Positions 1 through 10,413 of a stretch of 64,000 bases of DNA are shown in pieces; positions within the stretch are counted from its first letter, which is position 1, and every line of letters begins with the position of its first letter. The stretch is taken from assembly GCA_036873755.1 (NCBI GenBank), contig JAVTVY010010595.1:186001-250000 (forward strand), given 5' to 3'. The position numbers and the translations under genes were made by a program. The notes under the pieces are model-generated. The model was not told the DNA's origin. It did no database searches and saw only the letters and a list, made by a program, of their open reading frames with translations. This DNA comes from Hanleya hanleyi. Taxonomy: Eukaryota > Mollusca > Polyplacophora > Lepidopleurida > Hanleyidae.

Positions 1-1638
1 AATTCCGTACGCTCTAGACGTGGGCTTCTCCACCGGAAGTGGTGCCGAAGCGGAAGCCGGTCTAAAGAGTGCACGTTTTCCCGTTCTTGTAATACGTTCC
101 TGCATTGTTTTAGGCTGGGCTAAAACCGTATCAAGAACGGAACATAAACCATGAATGGCATCTGACGCAGGAAGTGACGACGTCTGCATGGTAGTTGTCG
201 ACGGAGCCTCTGCCATAGTATGTAGGCAAGAGGACGTCGGCAGTGGGGGTCGTGACATATTAGGGTACAACTCGTATAGAGCTTCTAGTACCTCTGAATA
301 TGAATGTCTCTCCGGATCATGATCACGGTCATTATCCTCAATGGATTGACGTTGCGCGACCCCCTGACGTCTCATCGATGGGTCAGTAGACAAATCAATC
401 GGATCAGACGATACTACCGGAAGCTGTGTCGGAACCGGGGATGGAACCTGAACAGTACCGGAAGCGGAAGTCAAGAGTCGCCGGAACTGATCTAGTTCAG
501 CTGCCTGTTGTTCCATTCTTTGCAGAATAACAGCAGACAGAGAACCATCAATAACCGGAACTCCCGTATTGATTTGTGGACTGTTAGAGACCCGCCTATA
601 AGGGGATGCAATAGGCCTAGCCCACTGCATTTCCGGACGAACCGGAAGTCTCAACCCACCGGGGTTTGTCACAACAGGCCTCCTTATAGTGGGACCGGAA
701 GGACGAAAAGTCCTAACCGGAATCCCGGAGTTAACCATACCGGAACCCGCAGGCGACCGGAATTGGCTGACAGGAAGTTGATAATGAGCCCTATATGGGT
801 TTATGACACCCGACCCAGAACCATTCTCAGTCATACCCTGTTGTGACTGGAACAATGCCGTATTGTTTCTATTAACACTCTGAGGTATTAAGTGTGAAAC
901 TGGCATTGTTCCCGCAGAACAATGACCTCGATCCCCTGCGTTTGTCAACCCAAAGGTGTTCAATTGCAAGGGATTTAATCCTACCCGGCCTTGCGTGATA
1001 ACTCCCGTGACTGGGGTATTACGTAAGGTCGTGGAGTTTACTCCTGGTAAGACCATGGATACATTGTCTCTATATCCACCAGAGGTATTGTCTGCTGTGC
1101 TGAAATTAACTATACCTGGTATTACACCATAGTTATTTACAGCACCACTTACCATGCCTAAGGCTGCCCCTGGAGCAACAGGGAGTGTCGAAATTGGTTG
1201 ACGACCAACAAACGACACCTGGGAATTATTAGATATCGGGGTATTCCCAGCGGGAGTCCCCCCAGTGATATCATTCCCAACAGCACATACGGGCGTACTT
1301 ACAACGTCACCAGTGTTTATGCCCGGAGTCAAAGTGGTCCTCATCTCGGATTGCGTCTCGATTTCCATGGGGGACACACTTTCGGGAAGATCTAGTTCCA
1401 CTGTGACCTCGGCTGACTCTCCCGTACCTTCATCTAGGACGGACCCCAATATTTTTACCTGTTTCTTCCTTTTACCTGTGGACAGATCAGAAACAAAAGT
1501 ACTAGTGCTTGGCGCAATACCTTTATCTAATAAAGAACGTAAAGGGCCCATCCAAGGACTGCCAATCGATGCAGGCTTCTTCGCCGTCCCATTTTCAATA
1601 AAATGGGAGGGCGGAGTCATGATATTAGTCTCCGACAT
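1..1638 (-). CDS. Long open frame of a retroelement-like unit, 3' end outside window
   Basis: Reading the minus strand from ATG at 1638-1636, I find no stop codon down to base 1, about 546 codons, so the gene continues past the left edge. It begins MSETNIMTPPSHF. The N-terminal ~100 residues are charged (a KRKK cluster, then a Glu-rich stretch). The rest is rich in Pro, Gly, Ser, Thr, Asn and Val, like a disordered linker or a gag-type protein. The ATG overlaps the stop of the upstream small Cys-rich ORF as TAATG, and this frame stays open upstream to a TGA at about 1695, so termination-reinitiation or -1 frameshifting could join the two. I recognise no enzyme motif. The small Cys-rich leader suggests a retroelement ORF, but that is inference. 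A TTCCGG motif recurs many times in the 3' half of the visible part. Confidence 0.6.
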   Translation of the reverse strand, partial: MSETNIMTPPSHFIENGTAKKPASIGSPWMGPLRSLLDKGIAPSTSTFVSDLSTGKRKKQVKILGSVLDEGTGESAEVTVELDLPESVSPMEIETQSEMRTTLTPGINTGDVVSTPVCAVGNDITGGTPAGNTPISNNSQVSFVGRQPISTLPVAPGAALGMVSGAVNNYGVIPGIVNFSTADNTSGGYRDNVSMVLPGVNSTTLRNTPVTGVITQGRVGLNPLQLNTFGLTNAGDRGHCSAGTMPVSHLIPQSVNRNNTALFQSQQGMTENGSGSGVINPYRAHYQLPVSQFRSPAGSGMVNSGIPVRTFRPSGPTIRRPVVTNPGGLRLPVRPEMQWARPIASPYRRVSNSPQINTGVPVIDGSLSAVILQRMEQQAAELDQFRRLLTSASGTVQVPSPVPTQLPVVSSDPIDLSTDPSMRRQGVAQRQSIEDNDRDHDPERHSYSEVLEALYELYPNMSRPPLPTSSCLHTMAEAPSTTTMQTSSLPASDAIHGLCSVLDTVLAQPKTMQERITRTGKRALFRPASASAPLPVEKPTSRAYGI

Positions 1639-1853
1639 TAAACCAGGGGAAGGGAACCCGCACGAGACCCGGTCATTAAATCTTGAAATAAATCATCGGG
1701 CCATTGTTGACACTCCTGACATCTATGGGTACAATCACAAGCAATATTGCCTCGACACGCAAGACAAACAGAATGTAAGTCGGTCGTTGATTTAGACTTC
1801 CCACAGACGGAACAGAACATAGAGGCCATTATTTTATCGACAGATATACACAA
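1638..1853 (-). CDS. Small Cys/His-rich ORF upstream of the long frame
   Basis: The ORF has 71 codons, with a more likely internal start at Met9 (MASMFCSVCG, about 1829). The visible metal-binding pattern is CSVC, then HSVCLAC, CDC and CQEC followed by QQW, that is at least four Cys pairs plus a His within 40 residues. That spacing suggests two zinc sites, as in the short Cys-rich leaders seen at the N-termini of many invertebrate retroelement proteins. That comparison is from memory of the general pattern, not a search. The last ~18 codons overlap the upstream extension of the long frame at 1-1638. The terminator TAA shares one base with that frame's ATG. Together they look like one transcription unit read leftward. 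Confidence 0.5.
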   Translation of the reverse strand: MCISVDKIMASMFCSVCGKSKSTTDLHSVCLACRGNIACDCTHRCQECQQWPDDLFQDLMTGSRAGSLPLV

Positions 1854-3317
1854 GAATACTTCCCAACTTGATATTTTCGTTGCTTTGTAGACTTGTAGAT
1901 GATGTTATCACTCGTTGTAAACGTAAAATCCTTCCGTAATACGCTGGAGCTTTACACACGATCTTTACAGTAGCTAGCTAAGTAAAGAAGTGGAGATCTA
2001 TTGTGATTGAGTGCTGGCGTGGGTGATTAGGCGGGAAATGAACTGTGCTATTGTTTTAATTTCTTCACTTGTTAGTCCGTGTTTGCACACGAACGCATAT
2101 GTCAGTAAGGTCAGTTTCACTGTGTAAAAAATATTAATATTTCTTGTCAAAAATAGCACAGGTACACCCTCTAATCATAAGAAACATGTGTGCCAAGTTT
2201 CATAATCATCCAATGACAGCTGACAACTGGAGCAAACTTGCCATGTACATGTATATGTATACATGTAGAGGCCTACATGTACAATTTACCTAAACAGAAA
2301 ACTCATTCATTTGTCATAATTTGGAGAAAAATTAATACTTCTTCTCAAAAATAGCACAGGTACATCCTCTAATCATAAGAAACATGTGTACCAAGTTTCA
2401 TAATCATCCAATGAAAGCTGACAACTGCAAGAAACTTTCCAAGTACAAATGTCCATGTGCACTTCAGCTAAACGCAAAACTCATTCATAGGGATTTTAAC
2501 ATTAGAGCACCCCAGGGGTAGTACCCCCAGGTGGCATACCCACCCCCCATATTTTTTTATATTTTTTCTAGATTTTTTTTTAACTTGCTAAACCAAAAAC
2601 CCGTTCATTTCCAGGCAGGGGACACCGACACCGACGACGACATCCTCTTCCCCCCCTCACAATATCTCCCCTTTACTTCGTAAGGTGAGATAAAAAGAAA
2701 AATTAAATATTTAGTAATCTGTTGTCTTTTTCCAGGTGAGATTATTTTTGGCGAATACATACTTTTTACTTTGGTGAAATTTTAACCTTCAACATTTTAT
2801 TGTGAGTGGCCTTATTACATCTAATTACATCTTATAACATCTTACTGTGAGTTGAGACCCCTTCAAGTTGTCAATTCACACTTGACTCATACAACGGGGT
2901 CATCACTATCAGATAAAAGTCTCTAATCTCTTCAACACTTTCATTCCTTTATTTGATTTCTCCTGTTTTATAAGTAAAACAGTTCACTTCTGGAAAACTT
3001 TCTATCAGGCCATTCAAAATCTGGCATGGCTGTTCTGAACAACGTAAAGAAAAAAAAAGCTCTGCAGTTTTTCAAATGATGTTCTGGTTGCTGAGATATT
3101 GATGTTTAATATCAATTAATCTCATTTTATTCAGTTTTGTTCAATTGAAACGAACATAAAATTCCACAAAAGAGATATTAGCCAATTTTTTGTAAAGATG
3201 AGGTAGGCTACAGACATTTTTTTGATGGGTTGTTCTACTCAGCAAAGTTAGCTGACGAAACTTTAAATACCGACAATATCCATGGTCCCAATAGTTAAAA
3301 TTAATGTATTCTGAACG
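1854..3317. repeat. Non-coding stretch with a ~170-bp direct duplication
   Basis: No gene is recognised. Bases ~2127-2265 and ~2330-2450 are two diverged copies of one unit (shared core AGCACAGGTACA, then CCAAGTTTCATAATCATCC). From 2500 to 2690 the sequence is T-rich and C-rich homopolymer runs ending in CACAATATCTCCCC, typical of interspersed repeat ends. 2700-3317 shows only AT-rich sequence with short chance ORFs. Confidence 0.5.
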
Positions 3318-5092
3318 AGAGATCCTGAAGGATCTTGGCGCCCACCATTGTCCGATAATTGTAAGCTAATGACAAGAGGATCTTTTTGTCCATTGTTACT
3401 AAGACGATTGAGTTGTAATTTTGTTTACAGAATTTCGAATCTGATTAAAAAAGATCGAAAAAGAGACACTGGAAAACACCAACATATAATCTTTCTAAGT
3501 TTCATGAGTTTCAAGATTTCTAGAAACTGTACTTATGTCGGTTGTTATAGTACAAGGGAAATTATAGTACAAGGGAAATGAGCAAAGTTAGTCTGAAAGT
3601 GAATGTACGGAGGATCCTTCGTCTTCGTTTTGTAGTTTTTTTTTGTTGTTTTTTTTTGCACGTGTCATTGGGTACTGGAAGCGAAGAAAAATCTCTTTGA
3701 CACTTTAGCATACTTAAGATTTTATAATTAGGAACAAATGCTAATTCTGTTCTGTTTGCTGAACTAGTTTGAGATATCTCTTTTAAGATACCATGCTCGA
3801 AAATAGTAAGATAGTACAATATTTAATACTGAAGGGATCCGGTCCACGCAGTACTGTTGAAACTTCGAATTTGAAAGTGTCTGAATCCTGATTATTTCCC
3901 TTGGATCGAAACATGCAGCAGTTTACAGTTGTCGAGTTGTGACATTCAGTGCTTCGGATTTAAGAAGCGCGAGAGCGAAAACGCGCTCAATCGCGCGCCT
4001 GAATCCAAATTTAGAGGCTCTTTTTTTCGCGCTTCTTGAATTTATCGTATGGAATAATCTTTATTTACCTCTAATAACTTTCCATGAAAACGCAAGACGT
4101 TTCGATCACAAAAATCCGGAAGTGTGCGAGCTCTTCTGGCAAAGGAGTTAAACTTGGTTCGGATTTACCCGAGGACCGAAACGTCCTCGCTTATAATTGG
4201 TTAAATTTCTACAGCTGACCAATCACAGCGGCGGATACAGCTGTGTGTGCATGTGTCGACGGACATATTGTTGTTGGCGCGCTCGTCTGATTTTGGGATT
4301 TGTTTGATCGATTGTCGCCGCGAATAAGCGAAATGGCTACAAAACTTCCACCAACAGTTTGACTAGAAACATTTAAAAGGCGGAACACTGGTGGTGTTCT
4401 ATCATATACGGCCGAAAACGGCATGGTAACGTAACAGAAGTTTGGCGCAAACTGCGCAAAACATTGACAAAATCCTCAAAGATCGCAGAATCCGAGGAAA
4501 GGCACAGAAAGAAATAAAGGGATAACAATGAAACACACCACGGGTAATTGGTTTCGCTTACGTTTATTATCAACATTTCATACATGATTGTCAGATAATA
4601 TTGATGTCGCATTTCATAATGTTAAGAAGTTCGAAAATAATACTAATACTTTTCTTGCAAGAAGAATCATAAAATGGGAATTAGGAATTTAGGCCTACTA
4701 GTTGCATCCCCATTCTCGTAAATAGCTCTTCTAAAAGTTTTTAGAAGGTTTTTTTTTAGAGGAGTGATCGCTCTTCTTGACAAAATTAGAAGAGCGATTT
4801 TCAGCTCTTCTGGATTTTTCAAATCCGAAGCACTGGACATTGTGTCACGTCCCCTTATGTAGCTGACCCGCCAGCGTACGAAAGGGTGGAGTAGTTCACT
4901 TGCAACTGCATGGACTAAAGAAAACCGATTTAAAATTTGAAGAAATACAATTTAATTCCCAATTATTTGAACTCCTTGATATGGAAGGCGAAGATATGGA
5001 TATTCTCTATAGTCAATATATAGAATATGCCCCACCGTTTGATCCACTGACTCTTGTGATGCAACGTCACAACTCGGGAATACCGTATTAAT
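3318..5092. repeat. Dispersed repeat, copy 1 (host of the 889-bp TIR element)
   Basis: The start GAGATCCTGAAGGATCTTGG, the middle (TTGGGTACTGGAAGCGAA) and the 3' part (TATAGAATATGCCCCACCG) all recur in the same order at 25425-26640, so this is one repeat family about 0.9 kb long once insertions are removed. The 3' ~190 bp holds a short frame ending in MQRH.S.IPY that is open in both copies. It passes directly into the ~156-bp satellite, whose sequence also follows copy 2, so a satellite-like unit may be part of the element. Confidence 0.7.
3947..4835. mobile_element. 889-bp non-autonomous DNA transposon with 15-bp TIRs
   Basis: The ends are perfect inverted repeats, CAGTGCTTCGGATTT at 3947-3961 and its complement at 4821-4835. 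A 6-bp duplication GACATT flanks it at 3941-3946 and 4836-4841. The sister repeat at ~26360-26380 has the empty site (GACGTTGTGTCAC), confirming insertion. Several AGAAGAGC/GCTCTTCT words lie near the ends (4125, 4723, 4768, 4786, 4803). CAG-type ends with subterminal repeats resemble hAT-like MITEs, but hAT normally duplicates 8 bp; 6 bp is also reported for some hAT groups and for Dada. No transposase frame is seen inside. Confidence 0.85.
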
Positions 5093-6080
5093 TGGATTTT
5101 CGAATCGGACCAAAAAAGGTATCTTGCACAAGTAGGCCCCATGTGAGACCTATGTACCAAATTTCAGAAAGATCCATGAAATATTTCCTGAGAATTCACG
5201 ATAATGTTTCAAGGGGAAATTCAAAATGGCCACCTGACAGCCATATTGGATTTTTTGAATCGGACCAAAAAAGGTATCTTGCACAACTGGGCCACAAGGG
5301 GAATCTGTGTACCACATTTGAGGAAGATCCATGGAGTACTTCTTGAGAAATTGCGATAACAAGGTTCCATTGGGAAATCCAAGATGGCTGTCTGGTGGCC
5401 ATATTGGATTTTCGAATCGGAGCAGAAAAGGTATCTTGCTCAACTAGACCCCATGTGGGACCTGTGTACTAAATTTGAGAAAGATCCATGCAGTAGTTCC
5501 TGAGAAAACGCGATAACAAGGTTTCATGGGGGAATCCAAGATGGCTGCCTGGTGGCCATATTGGATTTTCGAATCGGACCAGAAAAGGTTTCTTGCACAA
5601 CTAGACCCCAAGGGGAACCTGTGTACCAAATTTGAAAAAGATCCAGGCAGCAGTTCCTGAGAAATCGCGGTAACAAGATTTCATGGGGAAATCAAAGATG
5701 GCCGCCTGGTGGCCATATTGGATTTTAAAATCGGACCAGAAAAGGTTTCTTGCACAACTAGACCCCAAGGGGAATGTGTACCACATTTGAAAAAGATCCA
5801 AGCAGTAGTTCCCGAGAAATCATGGTAACAAGGTTTCATGGGGAAATCCAAGATGGCTGCCTGGTGGCCATATTGGATTTTCGAATCGGGCCAGAACAGG
5901 TTTCTTGCACAACTAGACCCCAAGGGGAACCTGTGTACCAAATTTGAAAAAGATCCATGCAGTAGTTCCTGAGAAATCGCGGTAACAAGGTTTCATGGGG
6001 AAATCCAAGATGGCTTCCTGGTGGCCATATTGGATTTTCGAATCGGACCAGAAAAGGTTTCTTGCACAACTAGACCCCAA
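5093..6080. repeat. ~156-bp tandem satellite, six units plus a partial
   Basis: The landmark ATTGGATTTT recurs at 5091, 5245, 5403, 5560, 5717, 5872 and 6029, spacing 154-158 bp. Each unit contains TTGCACAACTAGACCCCA, a 'TGTACCAAATTTGA.AAAGATCCA' stretch and an 'ATCCAAGATGGC' stretch. The frames seen on the minus strand (repeated FLVRFENPIWPPGSHLGF type peptides) are by-products of the repeat. A single degenerate unit occurs at ~26646-26770. Confidence 0.9.
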
Positions 6081-6444
6081 TAGTCCGGCAGATATGTGAA
6101 ATGATTGTGCACTTTTTGATAAAAGCATGAAATTTGGCAGGATGATAGATAAACACATATGATTCATTTTTGGAGGGGGAGTCCGGCATGTAAATCCGTA
6201 TTTTGGCCGCCATCTTGGATTTCAAAATGGCCGCCATCAAACACTTCAAAGTCGCATTTCTGCACTTCTGAGACACATAGGAGGCCAATTTAAACGGTAA
6301 TACCCACATTTTCGTACTCAAGGAAGCAGATCAACACAGTTTTGTTGCATCAGAACTGATGGAATTCGAGATGGCGGCCGTTTTCTTTTCAAAATGGCTG
6401 CCGAGAATCGCTTATTTTCATTGTTATGTGACTTACGTGAACAG
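6081..6444 (+). repeat. ~365-bp 'AAGATGGCGGCC' interspersed repeat, left copy
   Basis: It starts TAGTCCGGCAGATATGT and includes two inverted pairs of ATGGCGGCC/GGCCGCCAT words. The same sequence occurs inverted at 10047-10413 with clear similarity throughout. It begins exactly where the satellite stops. Confidence 0.8.
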
Positions 6445-9400
6445 ATGCACAAACTTCTACTTCTGAGTGGCCTAAAATGTTTTTCATGTCCAGACATGAA
6501 CACTGCATGGTTACTTGTGGACAAGTGAAACGTGTGGTTAAGTTTCCACACGAACATCTGCAATAAAAGCGCGGTTGAGATACTAAGGCTACATCCTAGA
6601 ATCCTCTGTATTCTAAAGTCTGAAAGTGAGGTACCAAGAGAAGTTATTCTGTAGACGGATATGGTTGCTTTTCAGTCGTCAAACGTCAACTTTACCCACC
6701 TTTTACATATCTCTGCAACTCATTCACATAGCTGATATCCGAAATAGGTCACATCTTGGGTATTTACCTAATACTCTACATTTGATTGACCTGACATGCG
6801 GCTTCGTGTATTTCCATCAGTGATGTTTGCAATATATGAAGTTAGTGACGCTGGAGACTAATCTCCGTGACAGAGTGCTGAGCATAATTCGAATAAATTA
6901 AGCTTGTTGCATGTATAGTTTCCCCAATATAGATCTTTTGTTTGAAATAGAATATGATAATTTCTGAGGAGTCAAAAATGCTGCCATTCAATTTTCGTGT
7001 TAGTTTTCCATCCCCACTCACTTGGAGAAGCCCCTCTTGAACAACGGAGAAAAAGCTAACCCCATCTGTGGCGAGTCTGTGCGGCGGATATGTCAGCATG
7101 ACTCCCTCCTTTGTGAGAATTCACTCAATACTCTCATACTTTACTGGTGATTTTTCTACAAACACCTCATTCCATCCATCGCGAAGAAACAGCAAGATTG
7201 TTGACAAGTTGTTGATAAACCTAGCGTCTAGTCAGTCACTCAATATTCATCCCTCGTCAATAATAGAATTTCTGCGCCCATAATTCATATAACAGCATTA
7301 ATAGCACCAAAATAAAAACAATCATACAATTCAAGCGCGAAGAGAAAATGCATTCTTCAGCGAGGTCAGTTGGGGCTTGGACGCCGACACTTCGCGGCAG
7401 CTTGGCCTTCTCGAGTCCGCTTGTTTCATACATAAAATTTCTCTAGATATGTTTCTTTGGGAACATTAGAAATTGATTATGACACAGGTTCTGATTTCAT
7501 TAACTGTTTTGGCAACATAAGCGTTTTTTGGTCTTGCTTTCCGGCAAATCCTTACTCTCTTCGGGAAAAGATTTCCAATATTTCTCGAAGAATTCAAAAG
7601 CAAATCATTTTAATATGGAACACTACTTCAATTCCCCTTTTCATCTTCTCCGTATGCTTATGGTTGATCATGGATGTACATGTACATGTATACTAGCCAG
7701 TTATCGTTGTAATGCGGGAATCTATAGCTGTTCAGGAGCTGTCTGGTTCAACACGAGTTTCCAACCAGGAGCAGGTTGTAAGGACAAAGCTTTGGAAATT
7801 AGAGATGTGGTTTTGATATATGTGTATGCTCCAGAATGAGCAAGCGATAAATGGTTCAGAAAATATCTGTTTGGGGAAGTTGCAAGTATTCGTCTTGGTT
7901 TGGAATTTCTGCAGTAGTGATTTTTTTTACGAATGTACTGGTATTGATGTCTAGCTTCAACACATATTTCCACCAACAAGGATGAAATAAAAACTACGAG
8001 ACACACTGTAAGTGTCCTGTATCACTTTTGCTCAGAGCAAACAAAGCAGTGCGAATTTTGTCGACTTTGTCAAAACGTATACAATGAGTCTCTGCGCATT
8101 CAGTGAGAGGCCACATTTTACAATTCGTTAGTCCGCTAAAGATGTGAAGAGGCAAAGGCACTAAGATTACTGAAAAAAATTAGCCTTATCCAACCTATCC
8201 TTAGCGAAGTCAAATGTTTTTCGCAAACATCTGGGTGGGGTGGCATGGCCGGTCCTAAAATTATGTGAGCCTTCTTGACCAGTGTTTAGCTATCCAGCGC
8301 AAAAAAGGACAGCAGGACTTCCTCTAAGGCCAACGGCACCACCATCACCTTTTTCATTTGTGTTCTATCGCCATTACTGGAAACTAGCACTTGGATTCGA
8401 GGATGACAAAATGCTCATTGACAAGTTAGTCAAATATGTAGTCATGCCTGTATTTGGTTTATTGGAGTGCAATATTCATAGATTCAGTTTGTCGTTGAAA
8501 TCCCATACCCGAATCAGCAATATAAATGATGCAAAAACCAGAACTAGTAGTTCAACCTGCAGTTTTGTATGCCAATACTGGAACTTTGGATTTCAATCAC
8601 ATTTCGGCAGGATAGGCAACCCGAGAACCAGCCTCATCCCCATCCAATGCTTCAAACTGACACTTTGTCCACAACATTATGAATAACCATCTCTTTCATA
8701 CAACTAAGTTCGATCATTAGAGAAATTGTGGTCAACAAATATAACATGGATTACTGATATGAGCTTATTCCATTTCCGGAGTATGTGATAAATATGAATC
8801 TGGTAATGGAACTCCTTCAACGATGGAGCAATGGTAGCACAGTCAACTGACATGCATGGCAAAACCAGTTCATCGCGGTTGAACTTTCCAAAAATTCGCG
8901 ACTAAAACTCTCTGACTAGTGGCATATCCTATTGAGAAAATTCTGGACATGCTTGCATAATACTATAGGTTTGCAAGATATCACGGAAAAACTTAACCAT
9001 GGGACATGGCGGGATCTCAAAAACTCCATCATAGTAATCTGATCTTGAAAGGCAAGGGTAAGAAAAGAGCTTAACCCAGACATATTGTGGTAAGTTTCAG
9101 CTGTTTAGCTCCAAGTGTAGGGAAAATATTTCGAGGACATCGCCTACCAAGACCAGATACGGCTGGACCCAATATCGCCAGGGAAGAATCAACTGTACTG
9201 ATTATGCCACATCCACTGGCTATATCTTGGAGAAGACTGAAGGGATTATCAGATTTAGTTTTTTGTTAGTATTTTAGTATCCATGTGTATGATAATGGTG
9301 GTCGTCTCCGACTGGGCACTGTTCCACACAGAAGTCCCTTAAGCAGTTACCTCGGCCAAAGCAATGTGTAAACCAGCCTTGTATCAGATACCCATTTTAG

Positions 9401-10046
9401 GCTTCAATGTTCGCTGATGGCGAAAAGCTTGATATCCAAGATGGTGTACTAACAGGGATTTTTAACCATAAAAAGCTCGCCAAGCAACGTATCTAGTCCA
9501 TGTACATGTTTGACCTAATAATACTCAACTGACTCAACTAAGTCGACTGTGCCACGAGTTGTCGAAGGTTGAGCCAGGGCCGACCTCGTTGAAGAATACT
9601 ATTGTTTACGAGGTTATACTGTGTTATTGTTTGATCATTCAAGTAGCAATGGGACTATTGATGTTTGCAGAGGTCTGGAAGAGCTCCCAACCGAAGGGAG
9701 TGCGTATAGAGACCCGCTGTTCAGGCCCGTCCCATTTGGACTTGGTTTCTTCTCCGTTCTTCAGGAGAAGCTTCTCTAAGTAAGTTTGAATAGGGAAGTT
9801 ATACCAAAGATGAATGACAGCCAGTTTGGTGTCCATTTTCAGAAGCCAGCGCATTCTATTAGTAGTAGCTGATGTGGCTGCATGATAAACCGTAGATGCA
9901 GCAAGGTTAACCCACATTGTGCTGGAATTTCTCTCTAAAAATATGACTAATTTTATATATTGCAGGTATCAACTACATGAATGAGTGTCTACTGATGCCA
10001 AACAATCATTTTAAGTCACCCAAAAGTAGATTTTTGTCTATCGATT
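6445..10046. other. No recognisable gene; possible single exon near 7023-7120
   Basis: I find no convincing gene. The best candidate coding trace is on the minus strand around 7120-7035, reading KEGVMLTYPPHRLATDGVSF and on to EGLLQ, where a perfect splice donor (CAA|GTGAGT) follows. No acceptor or partner exon is evident, so it may be an isolated exon or chance. Other frames (8282-8686, 9559-9917) show no family signature. Confidence 0.25.
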
Positions 10047-10413
10047 CACCTACGTCACATAACCGTCGAAATAAGTGATTCTCGGCAGCCATTTTGAAAA
10101 AAATGACCGCCATCTTAAAATCCATCCGTTCTGATGCAGCAAAAGTGTGGTGATCAACTGCCTTGGGTACGCAAATGTGGGTATAGCTGTTGAAATTAAC
10201 CTTCTATGTGTCTTAGAAGTGCCGATTTGCGAATTTGATGGTTTCTAATGGCGGCCATTTTGAAATCCAAGATGGCGGCCAACTACGGATTTTCAAGCCG
10301 GACTCCCCCTCTAAAAATGAATAATATGTGTTTGTCTGTCACTATGCAAAGTTTCATGCTTTTATCACAAAGTGCACAATCGACTCATTTTTTGTTACAT
10401 ATCTGCCGGACTA
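10047..10413 (-). repeat. ~365-bp 'AAGATGGCGGCC' interspersed repeat, right inverted copy
   Basis: This is the reverse complement of 6081-6444, ending CATATCTGCCGGACTA. It directly abuts the LINE fragment at CTGCAGGCCCTGATAAT, so the junction is a breakpoint between two repeat families. Confidence 0.8.

Noticed and set aside
1265..1795. Plus-strand frame of 176 codons
   Set aside because: It is the antisense shadow of the long minus-strand frame at 1-1638.
5150..6167. Series of minus-strand frames with repeated FENPIWPP peptides
   Set aside because: They repeat with the 156-bp satellite and have no start or domain; by-products of the array.
8282..8686. 134-codon plus frame as a gene
   Set aside because: No homology signature, no splice context and unremarkable composition; likely chance.
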